A DNA stretch of 46,733 nucleotides from Myxococcaceae bacterium (GTDB lineage: Bacteria; Myxococcota; Myxococcia; Myxococcales; Myxococcaceae). Every line of letters begins with the position of its first letter. Positions within the stretch are counted from its first letter, which is position 1. A program made the translations under genes and the position numbers. The stretch covers positions 1 to 46,733 of the forward strand of contig JAIBBQ010000027.1 of NCBI GenBank assembly GCA_019694595.1. Reading direction: 5' to 3'. Shown piece by piece: positions 16,674-25,800 of the stretch. The notes under the pieces are model-generated. The model saw only the letters and a program-made list of their open reading frames with translations. It was not told the DNA's origin and did not search any database.

Positions 16674-16679
16674 TAGCCT
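16674..16679 (+). promoter_or_regulatory. Candidate -10 element (TAGCCT), leadered
   Basis: CGCTAGCCT has the same core as the element before 30305, but here it lies 44 nt before the ATG at 16724, so the mRNA would carry a leader of about 37 nt. Confidence 0.3.
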
Positions 16680-16723
16680 GTGGGCTTGCTCGTGCTGCCC
16701 TGCCCTTCACCCTCGGAGCCTCG

Positions 16724-17116
16724 ATGAACAGCCGTCACCTCGCCGCGTTGTTGTTCGCCATCACCGCGTCTGGCTGCGCCGCCGTGCAGGTGAAGGACCT
16801 CGACCAGTCCAAGGCTGGCCTCGCCAAGCCTGCGGGCTGCACCATCGAGCCGTTCATCAAGAAATGGCCGGAGCAGAAGTACGAGGTGTTCGGCACCTTG
16901 GAGTTCAAGCGCAAGGTGAAGGCGACCTACCAGGGCGCCAGCGAGCAGGACAGCCGCACCGTGGTGCTCAAGGAGCTCAGCGACCGCGCGTGCGAACTGG
17001 GCGCCGACGCGCTGCACATCGACGACCCCGACTACGACGACATCGGTCAGAGCCGGAGCATCTTCGCGGGTGAACGGGTGATCACCGCGGAACTGATTGT
17101 CTACCGGAAGGAGTGA
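16724..17116 (+). CDS. Small lipoprotein, DUF4156/YjeI-like
   Basis: This is a 130-residue lipoprotein with ATG 16724, signal peptide MNSRHLAALLFAITASGC and the lipid Cys at position 18. The mature part (EVFGTLEFKRKVKAT, SDRACELGADALHIDD, ITAELIVYRKE) has the beta-alpha-beta look of small envelope lipoproteins in which an AxELGADAL motif precedes an outer strand. It resembles the DUF4156/YbjQ-type fold. No enzymatic residues are seen. It lies 37 nt upstream of the response regulator gene but appears separately promoted from it. Confidence 0.55.
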   Translation: MNSRHLAALLFAITASGCAAVQVKDLDQSKAGLAKPAGCTIEPFIKKWPEQKYEVFGTLEFKRKVKATYQGASEQDSRTVVLKELSDRACELGADALHIDDPDYDDIGQSRSIFAGERVITAELIVYRKE

Positions 17117-17138
17117 GCCTTCCCCCGGGCGCCTCGGG

Positions 17139-17144
17139 TAAGAA
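17139..17144 (+). promoter_or_regulatory. Candidate -10 element (TAAGAA), leaderless start at 17154
   Basis: TAAGAA ends 9 nt before the ATG of the response regulator and no Shine-Dalgarno sequence lies between. The spacing matches that between the rnpB -10 hexamer and the rnpB 5' end. Confidence 0.35.
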
Positions 17145-17153
17145 CGCTGGCGC

Positions 17154-17810
17154 ATGGCGGACACCGCTCCCAGCCCGGTCAGGGTCGCGCTCGTCGAGGA
17201 TCACCCCGCGACGCGCGAGGCCCTGGTGCGCCTGCTGGAAGCATTCCCCCAGCGCGCCCGGCTGGTCTGCGCGGTCCCCGATGCCGAGAGCTTCCTGCGC
17301 AGCGGCAAGCTGAAGGACGTGCAGGTCGTCCTCGCGGACCTGATGCTGCCCGGCAAGAGCGGCAGCGAGCTCATCGCCGAGCTGTCCACCAGCGCGCCCG
17401 AGCTGCGCTGCCTGGCGCTGACCGCCTTCGACTCCGAGCAGCAGGTGCTCGAAGCCATCCGCGCCGGCGCGTACGGCTACCTGCTCAAGGACGAGCCCCC
17501 GGAGCGCCTGGTGAGCGCGGTCGAGGAAGCGGCCGCGGGCGCACACCCCGTGTCCAGCCGGGTGGCCGGCTTCCTCTTCACCCACACCCGCCGCGCTCCT
17601 GCTCCGGTCACCTTGAGCGACCGCGAGGAGGAGCTCGCCCGTGCGCTGGCCGACGGCCTCAGCTACCAGGAATGCGCCGCCCGCATGGGCATCGCGATCG
17701 GCACCGTGCAGGACTACGTGAAGCGCCTGTACCGGAAGCTCGACGTCAGCTCGAAGAAGGAAGTCCGGGCCTGGGTGTCGATCTACGGGCTGCGCCCGGG
17801 GTCCACCTAG
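17154..17810 (+). CDS. NarL/LuxR-family response regulator
   Basis: This 218-residue DNA-binding regulator has an N-terminal receiver with the acid pair in LVEDH, phospho-acceptor Asp62 in VLADLMLPG, and Lys in GYLLKDE. A C-terminal LuxR-type helix-turn-helix (about residues 148-210) carries LSDREEELARALADGLSYQE and TVQDYVKRLYRKLDVSSKKE. This class is normally phosphorylated by HisKA_3-type kinases, which is the type of both neighbouring genes, so it is the natural output of the kinase pair at 17807-20394. Its last four bases overlap the end of the convergent kinase gene. Confidence 0.93.
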   Translation: MADTAPSPVRVALVEDHPATREALVRLLEAFPQRARLVCAVPDAESFLRSGKLKDVQVVLADLMLPGKSGSELIAELSTSAPELRCLALTAFDSEQQVLEAIRAGAYGYLLKDEPPERLVSAVEEAAAGAHPVSSRVAGFLFTHTRRAPAPVTLSDREEELARALADGLSYQECAARMGIAIGTVQDYVKRLYRKLDVSSKKEVRAWVSIYGLRPGST

Positions 17811-19081
17811 GCCGACGGAGCGCCAGCGCCCTGCGCCTCGCTCGGGACCTGCGACCGGGGCAGCGTCAACACCAGCCGCACCGCCTCGCCCGACGCCTGA
17901 GCCTCGACCGAACCAAAGCTCGCGGCCGCGCGCGCCCGGGCTTCCGCGGCACCACCCGTCCCTTCCACCGCGACGACCTGCGCCGGCGACGCCTCCACGG
18001 TGACCGACAGCGCCTCGCCGAGCGAGACCCGCAGCCGCAGCCGCCGCACGCCCGGAAGTCCCGCCAGCGACTGCACCAGCGGCTGCAGCGCACGCACCGC
18101 GGCGAAGGCGACCGGCGCCGCCAGCGTCTCGCCCGGCCCTTGCTCCAGCTGCACGCGCTCGCAGTCCACCGTCGCGCCGCAGAGCCGGCGGCAGGTGGCG
18201 TCGAGCAGCTTGGCGAGCTCGCCGAGCGTGCCCCGCTCGCCCGACAGCATCAGCACCACGGTGCGCAGCTCCTCGAGTGCCAGCTGGGCGCTGGCCGCGA
18301 GCGTCGCCGCCTGGGGCACGCGCTCGGCGTGACCGCGCAGCTGCAGGAACAGCGCGGTGATCTCCGCCCCCACGCCGTCATGGAGCTCACGGGCCATGCG
18401 CTCGCGCACCTGGGCCACCTCGCTCGCGAGCAGCGTCTGCTCGAGCAGGTCGCGCTCCACGCGGCTCCGGGTGGCGCTCCAGGTCGGCCCTGCGGTCATC
18501 GTCTGCGCGACGAAGTTCCCCACGAGCGCGAGCACCACCACGATGGCGTCACCGGTGCGGCCGGTGGCCAGACAGCCCGCGAGCGCGAGGCCATGGGCCA
18601 CCAGGTTCAGGACGAGGGTGCGGTACCACCAGCGGCGCGAGCGCGGCCGCCACATGAAGCCGAGCCCGATGTCGATGAAGAGGAAGGGGAGCGCCGCGGC
18701 CCCCGACAACACCATGCAGCCGAGGAGCGCCAGCACCCGGAGCAGCCGGTCGAGCTCGGCGGTGAGCGAGGTGACGGCGTGGCGGGGCCCGAGCCACGCG
18801 TGCGCCCCCGCGGCCAGGAGGAAGCCGCAGCTCGCCGAGAGCACCAGCACCGCGAACGCCCCCGGAGACAGGTCGCCGAAGACCGGATCCGGAGCGCGCC
18901 AGGCGGCGAGTGCCAGACCACACGCCGCGATCCCGACCACGCCCAGGGCGACCGGCCACGAGCGGAGCCTGGCCTCGCTGCGATCCGCGTCGAGCTCGAG
19001 CGCCTGGATCGTCGCCACCTCCAGGGTCGCTGCGTCGACGAAGTCGGTCGTCGCCTGGGCGGTGCGAACGCTGGCGCTCAT
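17807..19081 (-). CDS. Membrane HisKA_3 histidine kinase with intact His box but degenerate ATP-binding domain
   Basis: This 424-residue protein starts at ATG 19081, with no clear ribosome site. Five or six membrane segments occupy about residues 42-198 with no large periplasmic domain. The HisKA_3 dimerisation domain is canonical, with His234 in RMARELHDGVGAEITAL. The region where HATPase should be (about 310-415) keeps the strand pattern (RRLRLRVSLGEALSVTVE, VRLVLTLP), but the N box reads FAAVRALQPLVQSLA with no Asn, and the DxGxG loop is replaced by VEASPAQ. No Gly-rich ATP lid is present. It should therefore be unable to bind ATP and transfer phosphate by itself, yet could receive phosphate. 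It is divergent from a kinase with the opposite defect (19150) and convergent with the response regulator (17154). Confidence 0.85.
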   Translation of the reverse strand: MSASVRTAQATTDFVDAATLEVATIQALELDADRSEARLRSWPVALGVVGIAACGLALAAWRAPDPVFGDLSPGAFAVLVLSASCGFLLAAGAHAWLGPRHAVTSLTAELDRLLRVLALLGCMVLSGAAALPFLFIDIGLGFMWRPRSRRWWYRTLVLNLVAHGLALAGCLATGRTGDAIVVVLALVGNFVAQTMTAGPTWSATRSRVERDLLEQTLLASEVAQVRERMARELHDGVGAEITALFLQLRGHAERVPQAATLAASAQLALEELRTVVLMLSGERGTLGELAKLLDATCRRLCGATVDCERVQLEQGPGETLAAPVAFAAVRALQPLVQSLAGLPGVRRLRLRVSLGEALSVTVEASPAQVVAVEGTGGAAEARARAAASFGSVEAQASGEAVRLVLTLPRSQVPSEAQGAGAPSA

Positions 19082-19149
19082 GGCGCGCTCATTGCCACGG
19101 GAGGCCCTTTCGCGGAAGGGTCGCGCGCGGTAGCACTCGCCCCCCCACC
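19082..19149. promoter_or_regulatory. 68-bp divergent promoter region of the kinase pair
   Basis: This is the only space between the two divergent kinase genes, so both promoters must lie here or inside the opposing gene. TAGCAC at 19131-19136 is a possible -10 for the rightward gene, 13 nt before its ATG. No operator is recognised. The shared region makes co-regulation likely. Confidence 0.35.
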
Positions 19150-20394
19150 ATGGATGACCTGGCCGCCGAGCAAGCACAGCTCATCACCGAGGTCACCGCG
19201 CGGGCCGACGCGCAGCGGCGCTCGTGGGCCTTCTCGCTGCAGATGATCGCCTCGAACGTGCTCTTCGCGCTCACCACCCTGGCGCCGAAGGCAGAGCGGG
19301 TCTTCGGGACGCTCGAGCCCTGGCTCGCGCTGGTCATCATCACGCCGGCCATGGTCATGGTCGTGGCCAACCTCTGGCTCTACCGCCGGCTCGGCTCGGG
19401 CTCGCGCCTGTTCCGCGCGAGCGACACGCTCGAGTCCACCTTCATGTACTGCATCGCGCTCAGCTTCATCGAGCTGTCGGGGCTGCGGTGGTCGCTGCTG
19501 TGGTCGCTGTGTGTCTACACCGCCATCTTCTGGGCGCTCACCAACCCCTTCAGCACCCCGCGCTTCGTGGGGCTCATCCTGGGGACGCACGCGGTGCACG
19601 TGGTGGTGATGATCGTGCGCGGCCACGGCGCCGACATCGGCGCGCCGATCTCCACCGGCCTCGCAGCGCTGCTCACGTTCGTCATGGTCGCGCGCAGCCG
19701 GAGGGCCTCGATCCTCGCGGAAGCGGAAGGCAACCTCCTGCGGCGCTCGCTCACGGCCCGCGCCGTGGAGACCGAGCGCGCGCGCCTGGGCACCACCATC
19801 CTCGCGGGCGTCGGTCAACGACTGGAGGCACTCGCCGGCCAGGCCAGGGCGCTCGAAGCCACGCAGGCCACCAGCGGTCTCGCCGTTCAGGCCCAGGCGG
19901 CACTGCGCGAGCTCGCGGCCATCGTGAGCGCAGCGCGCCCCGACGCCCTGCCGCGGTCGGTCGACGGCCTGGTCGCGCTGCTGCAGCGCAAGCTCACGCC
20001 GCTGTGCGTCGGGCGCGCGCTGACGGTGGGTGCGGCTGCGGGACCCGCGCACGACGTTCCGCCCGGGGCCGCGCTCGCGGTGCTGCGCATCGGCCAGGAG
20101 CTGGTGCGGAACGCGGTGGTCCACGGGGGCGCCGGGCGCATCGACGTCGAGCTGCGCCGCGACGCGGCCGGCCTCGCGCTCGCGGTGCGCGACGACGGCA
20201 AGGGGCTCCACGACCAGGCGCTCGCGGCGGCCACCGGCGGGCTGCGCAACGCCCGCCGCTGGGCCGAGGAGCACGGGGGCACGCTCACCCGCGAGGCGGG
20301 AGACACCACGGCCCTGGTCGTTCACCTGCCGCTCGACGAACCGATGCCCGCGGTAGCGGGAGAGAAGGTCGCCACCGCGGCCAGCGCCAGCTGA
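19150..20394 (+). CDS. Membrane HisKA_3-type kinase with intact ATP-binding domain but no phospho-acceptor His
   Basis: This is a 414-residue protein. Five or six membrane segments lie at about residues 22-185 (LALVIITPAMVMVVANLWLY, FVGLILGTHAVHVVVMIV). The dimerisation motif is ERARLGTTILAGVGQRLEAL: aligned with ERxRIARELHDGVGQ, Leu218 sits at the phospho-His position and Ala219 at the following Asp. The HATPase domain looks complete, with N box GQELVRNAVVHGGAG, D box VRDDGKGLHD and GGLRNARRWAEEHGGTL. It can plausibly bind ATP but has no His to phosphorylate in itself. A His-box partner lies divergently 68 bp away. Alternatively it could be a pure regulator of that partner. Confidence 0.88.
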   Translation: MDDLAAEQAQLITEVTARADAQRRSWAFSLQMIASNVLFALTTLAPKAERVFGTLEPWLALVIITPAMVMVVANLWLYRRLGSGSRLFRASDTLESTFMYCIALSFIELSGLRWSLLWSLCVYTAIFWALTNPFSTPRFVGLILGTHAVHVVVMIVRGHGADIGAPISTGLAALLTFVMVARSRRASILAEAEGNLLRRSLTARAVETERARLGTTILAGVGQRLEALAGQARALEATQATSGLAVQAQAALRELAAIVSAARPDALPRSVDGLVALLQRKLTPLCVGRALTVGAAAGPAHDVPPGAALAVLRIGQELVRNAVVHGGAGRIDVELRRDAAGLALAVRDDGKGLHDQALAAATGGLRNARRWAEEHGGTLTREAGDTTALVVHLPLDEPMPAVAGEKVATAASAS

Positions 20395-20407
20395 CGGGCC
20401 CTCAGCT
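20389..20407. terminator. Symmetric hairpin formed by the two convergent stop codons
   Basis: AGCTGA (20389-20394) and TCAGCT (20402-20407) pair around CGGGCCC. Each arm contains the TGA stop of one of the two convergent genes. The stem is only 6 bp and no U-run follows, so use as a bidirectional terminator is a suggestion. Confidence 0.25.
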
Positions 20408-20920
20408 CCCCGCGTCCGGAAGCTGCGCGTACGGGGCGGCGTCGAGGGCGCTGCAGGTCCCGCCGTCGTCCGGGAAGGTGAAGCGGTTGAACTCGAGCGC
20501 TTGCGGGCTGCCGGTGTCGATGGGCGCCGCCTCGTTGATGCGCCGCTCCACCAGCACCCCGGCATCGTCCGCAGCGAGGTAGCCGACCTCGTACCAGTAG
20601 AGCGCCGACTGCATCGGCATGCAGGCGGTCACCTGCCAGGGGCCGCCGTCGGCCCGGGCCATCTCGAACCGCCTGGTGGTGGCGACCAGCGCCGCCGAGT
20701 CCTCGAAGGGCGAACGCGCCGCGAGCGCGAACACCACCGGGCAGCAGCCCGCGTCGGCGATGGTGCCCGACGGGACCTGGGGGGCGCTCGGGTAGCGCTC
20801 GCCCGCCTTCACCGGGTCGGGGGCGGTGGGCGCGGGCAGGTCGCGCGTCAAGAGCTCCGGCGCGACGGGCTTTCCGCCGCAGGCCGCGGCGAGCACCGCG
20901 AAGAGGACGATGCGCTTCAT
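20402..20920 (-). CDS. Small lipoprotein, last gene of the envelope operon
   Basis: This is a 172-residue protein with signal peptide MKRIVLFAVLAAACGG and lipobox AAAC (Cys14). The mature region has Cys residues in ADAGCCPVVF, QVTACMPMQSALYWYEVGY and GGTCSALD, and acidic Asp-Ala-Gly stretches. No family is recognised. Its start overlaps the stop of the preceding gene by four bases (ATGA), so it is translationally coupled to the vitellogenin-N-like protein and probably acts with it at the envelope. Confidence 0.6.
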   Translation of the reverse strand: MKRIVLFAVLAAACGGKPVAPELLTRDLPAPTAPDPVKAGERYPSAPQVPSGTIADAGCCPVVFALAARSPFEDSAALVATTRRFEMARADGGPWQVTACMPMQSALYWYEVGYLAADDAGVLVERRINEAAPIDTGSPQALEFNRFTFPDDGGTCSALDAAPYAQLPDAGS

Positions 20921-22812
20921 CGGAGCACCTCCGCGACCTCGTCCTCGGTGAGATGCGCCGAGAACTCGTTGATGAGCGAGGTGTCGTGAGCCCGCTCGAA
21001 CTTCGCCTGGGCGACGAGCGCGGCCCGCACGTCAGGCGCCTGCGCCACCGTGCTCTTCGACACCAGGCGGATGATGTTGCGCCGCGCGAGGCCGGACTGA
21101 AGCAGCGGCAGATCGCGCAGCGCCTGGTCCACCAGCGCCCGGCTCGCGCCCTGGCGCAGCGCCGCGTGCTGCTCCCAGATGACCTTGTAGAGCTTGTTCT
21201 TCACGAAGGGGTTCTGCTCGCGCCGCAGCCACGCCAGCTCGGCCGCCTCGGACGCCTCCACCGGCATGCGTCCGAAGGCATTCGCCGCGTCCTTGCGGGT
21301 CTGCACGTCGGGCGCCTGGGAGAAGACGAGCGCCTGATCGAGCAGCGCGGGGTCGCCGGCGTTCCCCACCCCGGCCAGCGCGGCCCGCTGCACGGCCGTG
21401 GTCTCGCTGCCCTGGTGCAACAGCCGTCGCAGCGCCTCGGTGGCGACCTCCGAGACGGCGGGGTCGTCTTGCAGCCCGGCCATGGTGGAGAAGGCGAGCA
21501 CCGATTCCCGCGCCAGGAAGTCGCCCGCCTGGGTGCGCCGGGCGAGGTGGTGGTCGACGTCGGCGACGAATTCCTGCGCCAGGCCACGCCCCACGTCTTG
21601 CCGGGTCACCAGCGCGAACATCGCCCGCACCTGGTTCATCGCTTCACCGGCGTCGTCCCGCTTGAGGTCGAGCAGCTGCTGCAGTGCCTCCGGGGTGCGC
21701 GCCTTGCTCAGCGCCAGGAAGAAGGGCCCGGTGGCGTCGTCCGGCAGCTCGCCGTCGAGGTACGCACGCACCGCCGGGCGAATCGACTCGGGGTGCACCT
21801 CGAAGTATGCCGACAGCTCCGGCCACGTCGACTGGATGCCGACCTTCCGGTTCACCCGGTCGACGAAGGAATCCAGCGCCTCCTTCGGCGTCTGGTTCGC
21901 CACCTTCTGCTGTCGCTCGGCGTCGAAGCGCGTGAAGGGGCGCTGGACCAGGCTGTCCTGGTGCAGCGGCAGCAGGTCTTCCCACCGGTACGCCGAGAGG
22001 TCGCGGTCCGCCGTGGTGAACGGCCGCCCCAGGCTCGGCAGCTTCTCGAGGTCCAGGGTTCCCACCACCGAGCCGCCTTCCAGCGCCTGCGTCTCGCGCG
22101 ACGAGAGGAGGTCGAACCACGGGCCGCGGCCGACCCGCACCACCAGGGCGCCCTCGGTCCGGCCCGCGGCCGTCTGCCCCCAGCGAGAGACGTAGCGCTC
22201 GAGCGTCCGCCGCAGCTCGGCCGGACCTGCGAAGGCCAGGCGACCTTCGGCCACGCCGGTGCCGTTGCTCATGCGAAAGGCGTCCGACGACTCGAGGCGG
22301 AACTGCGCTTCCCACAGGAGCGCCTGCTGGCTGCGGCCCGCCGCGCGGCCCTGCGACTGGTGGCGGGCGAAGCGCGTCAACTGGCACCCGGAGTCGACGG
22401 CCACCAGGAAGGGCGCCTTCAGCCCCTCGGGGTCGAACGCCGAGCCGCCCTTCGCCTTGAGCTGGGTGAGCCGGCCCACCAGCACCGCGTCGGCGCTGCT
22501 CGCCTGCAGCACCTCGAGTTCCAGCGCGCCGACCAGCGCGAGGTCGAGCGGCAGCTCGCCGGCACCGGGCACCGACTGGGTCCCGTGAGAGGTCACCGTG
22601 AGCCCGTAGGTGAGCCGGTCACCCCGGCCGAACCGGCAGGTGGTCCGCTCCGGCACCACCGCCGGCGTCACCTGGCCCGACGCGCCGGGCGACGAGGCCC
22701 CGGCGGCGGGAGACACGGGAACCGCGCCCTGCGGCCACCACACCCAGGCGGCCGCCGCCACCGCGGTGACGGCCCCCAGGCTCAGCGTCGCGAATCGAAC
22801 GGTGGGCTTCAT
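20917..22812 (-). CDS. Exported beta-barrel plus alpha-solenoid protein resembling vitellogenin N-terminal (lipid-transfer) modules
   Basis: This is a 631-residue protein; the ATG at 22812 shares its A with the upstream TGA (TGATG). A hydrophobic segment at the N-terminus (ATLSLGAVTAVAAAAWVWWP) is a signal anchor or signal peptide. Residues about 55-260 are beta-rich (CRFGRGDRLTYGLTV, LALVGALELEVLQASSADAV). From about 300 onward the protein is a helical repeat solenoid with HEAT-like turns, such as RAALAGVGNAGDPALLDQAL and VQTRKDAANAFGRMPVEA. This order, a beta-barrel followed by HEAT-like helices with a GNAG turn, is the plan of the vitellogenin/large-lipid-transfer N-terminal region, which animals use to load lipid. 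The solenoid is clear; the lipid-transfer link is inference. It is third in a four-gene operon. Confidence 0.6.
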   Translation of the reverse strand: MKPTVRFATLSLGAVTAVAAAAWVWWPQGAVPVSPAAGASSPGASGQVTPAVVPERTTCRFGRGDRLTYGLTVTSHGTQSVPGAGELPLDLALVGALELEVLQASSADAVLVGRLTQLKAKGGSAFDPEGLKAPFLVAVDSGCQLTRFARHQSQGRAAGRSQQALLWEAQFRLESSDAFRMSNGTGVAEGRLAFAGPAELRRTLERYVSRWGQTAAGRTEGALVVRVGRGPWFDLLSSRETQALEGGSVVGTLDLEKLPSLGRPFTTADRDLSAYRWEDLLPLHQDSLVQRPFTRFDAERQQKVANQTPKEALDSFVDRVNRKVGIQSTWPELSAYFEVHPESIRPAVRAYLDGELPDDATGPFFLALSKARTPEALQQLLDLKRDDAGEAMNQVRAMFALVTRQDVGRGLAQEFVADVDHHLARRTQAGDFLARESVLAFSTMAGLQDDPAVSEVATEALRRLLHQGSETTAVQRAALAGVGNAGDPALLDQALVFSQAPDVQTRKDAANAFGRMPVEASEAAELAWLRREQNPFVKNKLYKVIWEQHAALRQGASRALVDQALRDLPLLQSGLARRNIIRLVSKSTVAQAPDVRAALVAQAKFERAHDTSLINEFSAHLTEDEVAEVLR

Positions 22813-25800
22813 CACTGGAGCTCCTTCCGGAAGTAGCGCTCCCAGCTCTTGAGCGACCCTTCACCGACCTTGAAGCCCTCGTACTCGAGCAGCGTGTAGC
22901 TGAAGGTGAAGAACGGGGTGACGATCTTGGCTTCGATGGAGCCGGTCATCATCGAGATGCTCCAGCCCACGTCGAGCTTCATCAGCGCGTTGCTCGCGCT
23001 GTGGCCGAGGCCGTCGCTCACCGTCGTGTGGCTGAAGCTGATGCCGGGCTTGAGCTTGGCCTCGATGACGTTGATGGCGCCTTCCAGACAGACGCCTTCG
23101 TCGTCGTCGGGCGTGCAGTAGGCGATGGTGAAGCCGCCCGAGAAGCCCGCCTCGAGGGTGATGGACGCCTTGTGCGACTGCCCCTTGGCCACCGCTTCCC
23201 GCGTGCACACCGACGGGTAGGAATCGGTCAGCTTCCGGGTCGCGAAGAACGAGTCCTTCAGGGTGACGGCGCGGGCATCCACCGGCGCATTGGAATCCGG
23301 CGTCTCGCCAGTGAAGCTCCCATCGGCGAGTTCGCGCGGCGTCGCCACCGCGAAGGGCGAGAACGAGTTCGAGCTCATCAGGTTCTCGGCGTCGGACAGC
23401 CAGCGCATCAGCATGGTGTGCCCGGTCTTGCAGACCGACGCGTTCCAGACCTGGGCGCAGTCCTGGTCGGAGCGGTACTCGTTGCCGACCTGCGCGCCCA
23501 CCCACTGCTCGGTGCCGGCAGCCAGCGCTGCGCGCATCTTGCCCACCATCGCGGTGCTGCGCGGCTCGGCCAGCTCGCCGCCCAGGAAGTTGCAGCGGTC
23601 GCGCGCGTCCTTGAACGGCATCGCCGGGAGCGCGATCTCCTTGGTGGGGCAGTTGGTCTGCGGCGAGCCGTCGGCGTTGCTGGCCGCGCACGACGCCTCG
23701 ACGCTCAGGTTCGCCTCGTGCTCCAGCACCAGCCCGATGCCCACGCCGGTGCCGACGCCGAAGATGAGGAAGCCCTGCGCGGGGCCGTAGCGAACCGGCA
23801 CTTTGTACTCGACGCCCATGGAGATGCCGTTGATGCCGGCGGCGATGCGCTTGCCCTTCACCCGGAAGCCCGGCGTCTTCTTCCCCAGCTTCTCGAGGAT
23901 CGGCTCCCAGTTGGGGCTGATGGTGATGGTGGTCTTCGCCGACTTCGGAGGCGAGTCGAACGACTCGTTGAGCACGTCGAAGCCGAAGAGCTTGAACTCG
24001 GTGGCGAACTTGCCGGTCATGTCGTCTTCGTCGTCCTCGCTGTCGGTGGTGAAGATGGGCGCGGCGATCGGCTCCGCGCTGCCGCCCATCGCCTGGCTGG
24101 AGTGGGTCTCGCAGGTGGACCCGGTGCACGTGCGTTCCTCGTCGCCGTCGAAGGTGCCCGACAGGCGGGACTCGCCGCTGGTGGTGGGCGCGGCGTCGGT
24201 GACGTCACCGTCGCTCACCTCCGGCTCCTCGAGCGGGGTGACCACGTTCTCGCCGCGGATCGAGAACAGGTTGGAGTCGACGCAGTTGTTCCACGCGGTG
24301 TCGGTGACCGACCACTTGTACCAACCGCCAGGGACCTTCTGCCAATCGAGCAGGTCCTTGGGTCCGGTGGTCCACTTGGTGGAGATCCCCGAAGGGCAGA
24401 CGCGCAGGTAGAAGGTCTTCGCCACGCCGGGAGCGACGCCGGCCTGGGCCAGCATCGCGCGCACCGTGCGGTCGATGCCGATGAAGAGGGGAATCGAGGT
24501 GCCGGACTCACCCACCGGCGCCTTGGTGAAGAGCCGCGCGTTGAGGAAGGGAACGCCGATCTCCATGCCGGTCACGTAGCGCCCGAACTGGTTCTTGACC
24601 GTCGGATCGGGCACCAGGACCAGCGCGGTGTCGCTCCCGGCGGCATAGCGGTTGAGGTCGACGAAGAACTCGCCCTTGAGCGCCTGCGGGGCTTCTCCTT
24701 CGAACTTCATCACCGCTTCATCCATGCCGAGGAGGTTCGAGGCCTTCTGCGCCTCGATCCCCTGGATGACGATGCTCACGTCGGCGGCGATCTGCCCGCG
24801 CGCACGGCCGGCCATGTTCACCTTGTATTCCAGGCGACGAACGTGAGCCTCGGTGGCGGCGATCAGCGTCTGGCCGTCGCGGAAGCTCATGGTGAACGGG
24901 CGGCCCTTGGCGGGCTCGGCGCTCAGCTGCATCGCGTTCTGCGAGTAGTACGAGCGCGAATCGAAGGCGCGGGCGCGGTAGTTGTAGAAGAAGTCGAGCG
25001 GCTTCACGCTGCAGGAGACCGCCTCGGTGCTCTTGGGCGCCACCACCAGCGCGCGATCGTCGAGGTCGTAGGAAGCCTTGAGCTCGGTCGTGAGCGCGGT
25101 GGTGGGCAGGTCGGCGTCCTTCACCGTGGTGAGGTCGACCCCGTCGCCCAGCAGCGAGGCCTTGACCGCCGCCTTGAACGGCTCGCCGTCGCTGCAGTGG
25201 GTGGGGAGCCGGAAGCGCTCCTTGAACGCCACCTCGGTGCCGCCGTCGGCCGGCTGGTACTTGGCGAGGTCGAACTTACCGACCACGCAGCGCAGCACGT
25301 CAGTGGTGGCGATGAGCGAGCCCGGCGTGGTGATGGTGCTCTGCATCCACAGCGTCACCGTCTGCCGGGGCGCCGAGGTGCCGCTCGAGCGGACGGTGCC
25401 TTCGAACTCGTACACCTGCTCGTGGGCCAGATTGAGCCGGGGCTGCCCGGCGTCGGTGGCGTCCCACATCGGCTTCCACCTCGCGATGTCCGCGAAGGCC
25501 TGGGTGAGCTTCGGGTTGTCCGGGTACTCCCGGGGGTGGACCTGGATCAGCTGCGGCTGCACGCTGGTGAGGCTGAGCACCGGGAGCGCTTCCACCGGCT
25601 TGAGCAGATCGGGAGCACACTGCAGCAGCGTGTCGCGGCGCGTGTGCCCGTAGCAGTTCTCCGGCACGCACGCGAAGCGGGGCGAAGGCTTCGGCAGCGG
25701 GCAGCTCACGTGGAGCGCGTCCGTCGTGCGGATGCCCACCACCGAGTCATCGTCGGAGCAGGTGTACTTCACCGACATCCCTTCGAGCCCGCAGCCGGTC

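Noticed and set aside
17807-19081. Treating the minus-strand kinase as a decaying pseudogene
   Set aside because: The frame is intact, the His box is perfect and the strand pattern of the ATPase region is kept, so it looks selected for a different role, not decaying.
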